From: Trichomonas vaginalis G3
Taxonomy: Eukaryota; Parabasalia; Trichomonadida; Trichomonadidae
Length of the DNA: 64,000 bases
Assembly (NCBI RefSeq): GCF_026262505.1
Contig: NC_067206.1
Coordinates: 17,123,043 to 17,187,042 of the forward strand
Direction: 5' to 3'
In this document: positions 63,429 to 64,000 of the stretch, piece by piece
How the letters are laid out: every line of letters starts with the position of its first letter
How positions within the stretch are numbered: position 1 is the stretch's first letter
Notes under the pieces: model-generated
What the model was told of the DNA's origin: nothing
The model's database searches: none
The model's input: the letters and a program-made list of their open reading frames with translations, nothing else
Position numbers and translations under genes: made by a program

Positions 63429-64000
63429 ATGGATAGAAAGTCTGCTAGAATAAAAGCAGAGTTACAAAGATATGGTTGGAGAGTTTCGAAGAATTTTAAA
63501 TATAGGAAGGGAAGACCCATAAAAGTCTATGACAAATTGTCTGGTCTTCGCTACGAAATGGATTTGGAAACAGCACGTGCCAATTATCCAAACAGACTAG
63601 AGAGGTTAGAAGAAGAACGTCTTATGGACATGCCTTTCGATGTTAGTGAACCTCAAGTTGAAGGACACGACGGCTTTGCCAGATTCTACTGGAAACATGA
63701 CGAACAATTGCATCCTTTGAGAAGGAAAAAAGGAAAAGGTGAAGACGCACATGCTCCCATGGAAAGAACAAGATATGCATATGAAAAGTATCGTGAAGTT
63801 AGAAGTCAAATTACATCTGGTCGAACCTTTACAGTAAACTTTGACGAAGGAAAGAACAAAGAAGGCTTCATGGGAGTACTTGCTGCAATTCAAGACGGAA
63901 ATAAGAAAGGACACAATCTCAGATTGACCATAACAGATTTGGATGGTCACATTTACTATGCACATGGCAATGAACAAACAGCCGCAAAACTTCTTGACGC
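63429..64000 (+). CDS. Polinton-like DNA polymerase copy 10, 5' part (cut by window end)
   Basis: The first 190 or so codons, identical to the other copies as far as the window goes. Confidence 0.75.
   Translation, partial: MDRKSARIKAELQRYGWRVSKNFKYRKGRPIKVYDKLSGLRYEMDLETARANYPNRLERLEEERLMDMPFDVSEPQVEGHDGFARFYWKHDEQLHPLRRKKGKGEDAHAPMERTRYAYEKYREVRSQITSGRTFTVNFDEGKNKEGFMGVLAAIQDGNKKGHNLRLTITDLDGHIYYAHGNEQTAAKLLD

Larger units (their letters stand above)
33284..64000 (-). repeat. Right arm of the giant inverted repeat (mirror of about 1589-33183)
   Basis: Feature by feature, coordinates on the two sides add up to 66467 near the axis (for example 32979 and 33488, 26318 and 40149). The sum drifts by a few bases, then drops by about 750 beyond the hairpin block of element B copy 1 and by about 125 at the last tandem repeat. 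Confidence 0.95.

Noticed and set aside
1-64000. Complete capsid-bearing Polinton
   Set aside because: No capsid, maturation protease or packaging ATPase reading frame is seen anywhere; only a polymerase and two separate integrase transposons.

Overview
ORGANISM AND CHARACTER. The window is a very AT-rich, intron-poor eukaryotic sequence made almost entirely of mobile DNA. No host housekeeping gene, tRNA, rRNA or CRISPR array was seen. The polymerase family present (divergent protein-primed type B, with a YFPFINKSDIDLTRYGIY-like block and palm motifs) and the single-exon integrase genes best fit a parabasalid (trichomonad) protist such as Trichomonas or Tritrichomonas. That assignment is inference from family resemblance. 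LAYOUT. A 100-base run of N at 33184-33283 splits the window. Everything right of it is a reverse-complement, nearly identical, collinear copy of everything left of it, for at least 30 kb per arm. Each arm is a head-to-tail array of one unit: 6.3 kb in its short form, 8.6 to 9.5 kb when a second transposon is inserted. Per unit, in left-arm orientation, there are four parts: (1) a divergent polymerase gene of 712 codons on the minus strand, with a 159-codon K/E/P-rich ORF just upstream of it; (2) element A (3.0-3.15 kb), an integrase transposon with terminal inverted repeats, a 323-aa DD35E integrase, a 125-bp tandem repeat and three consecutive long hairpins; (3) a short GC-richer cassette with a truncated HNH endonuclease fragment, an 88-codon ORF and an 84-codon proline-rich ORF; (4) in two of the four complete left-arm units and two of the right-arm units, element B (2.3-3.06 kb), a second integrase transposon inserted in the 84-codon ORF. 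HOW THE PARTS RELATE. The polymerase segment looks like a capsid-less, Polinton-like remnant. Six of the ten polymerase copies look whole, three are broken, and one is cut by the window edge. Element B's limits are shown directly by comparing occupied units with empty ones: AATAC target duplication and about 47-bp imperfect inverted termini. Element A's limits follow from a 32-bp inverted terminus with one mismatch that ends in TGCA on both sides. The 5' part of the 159-codon ORF lies inside A's left terminus, so the ORF as it stands is partly transposon-derived. A and B have different integrases but the same plan: integrase, then a GAATAAACACTTAC motif, then a row of perfect or near-perfect hairpins of 44-63 bp, then a terminus with a subterminal GTGTCACTTTTT motif. 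One copy of B has its hairpin cassette amplified to four, and the cassettes show a paired base change that keeps a stem intact. This shared integrase-plus-hairpin-row plan is the best candidate here for an undescribed system. The near identity of all units means the amplification is recent, or that part of the structure was made by assembly.
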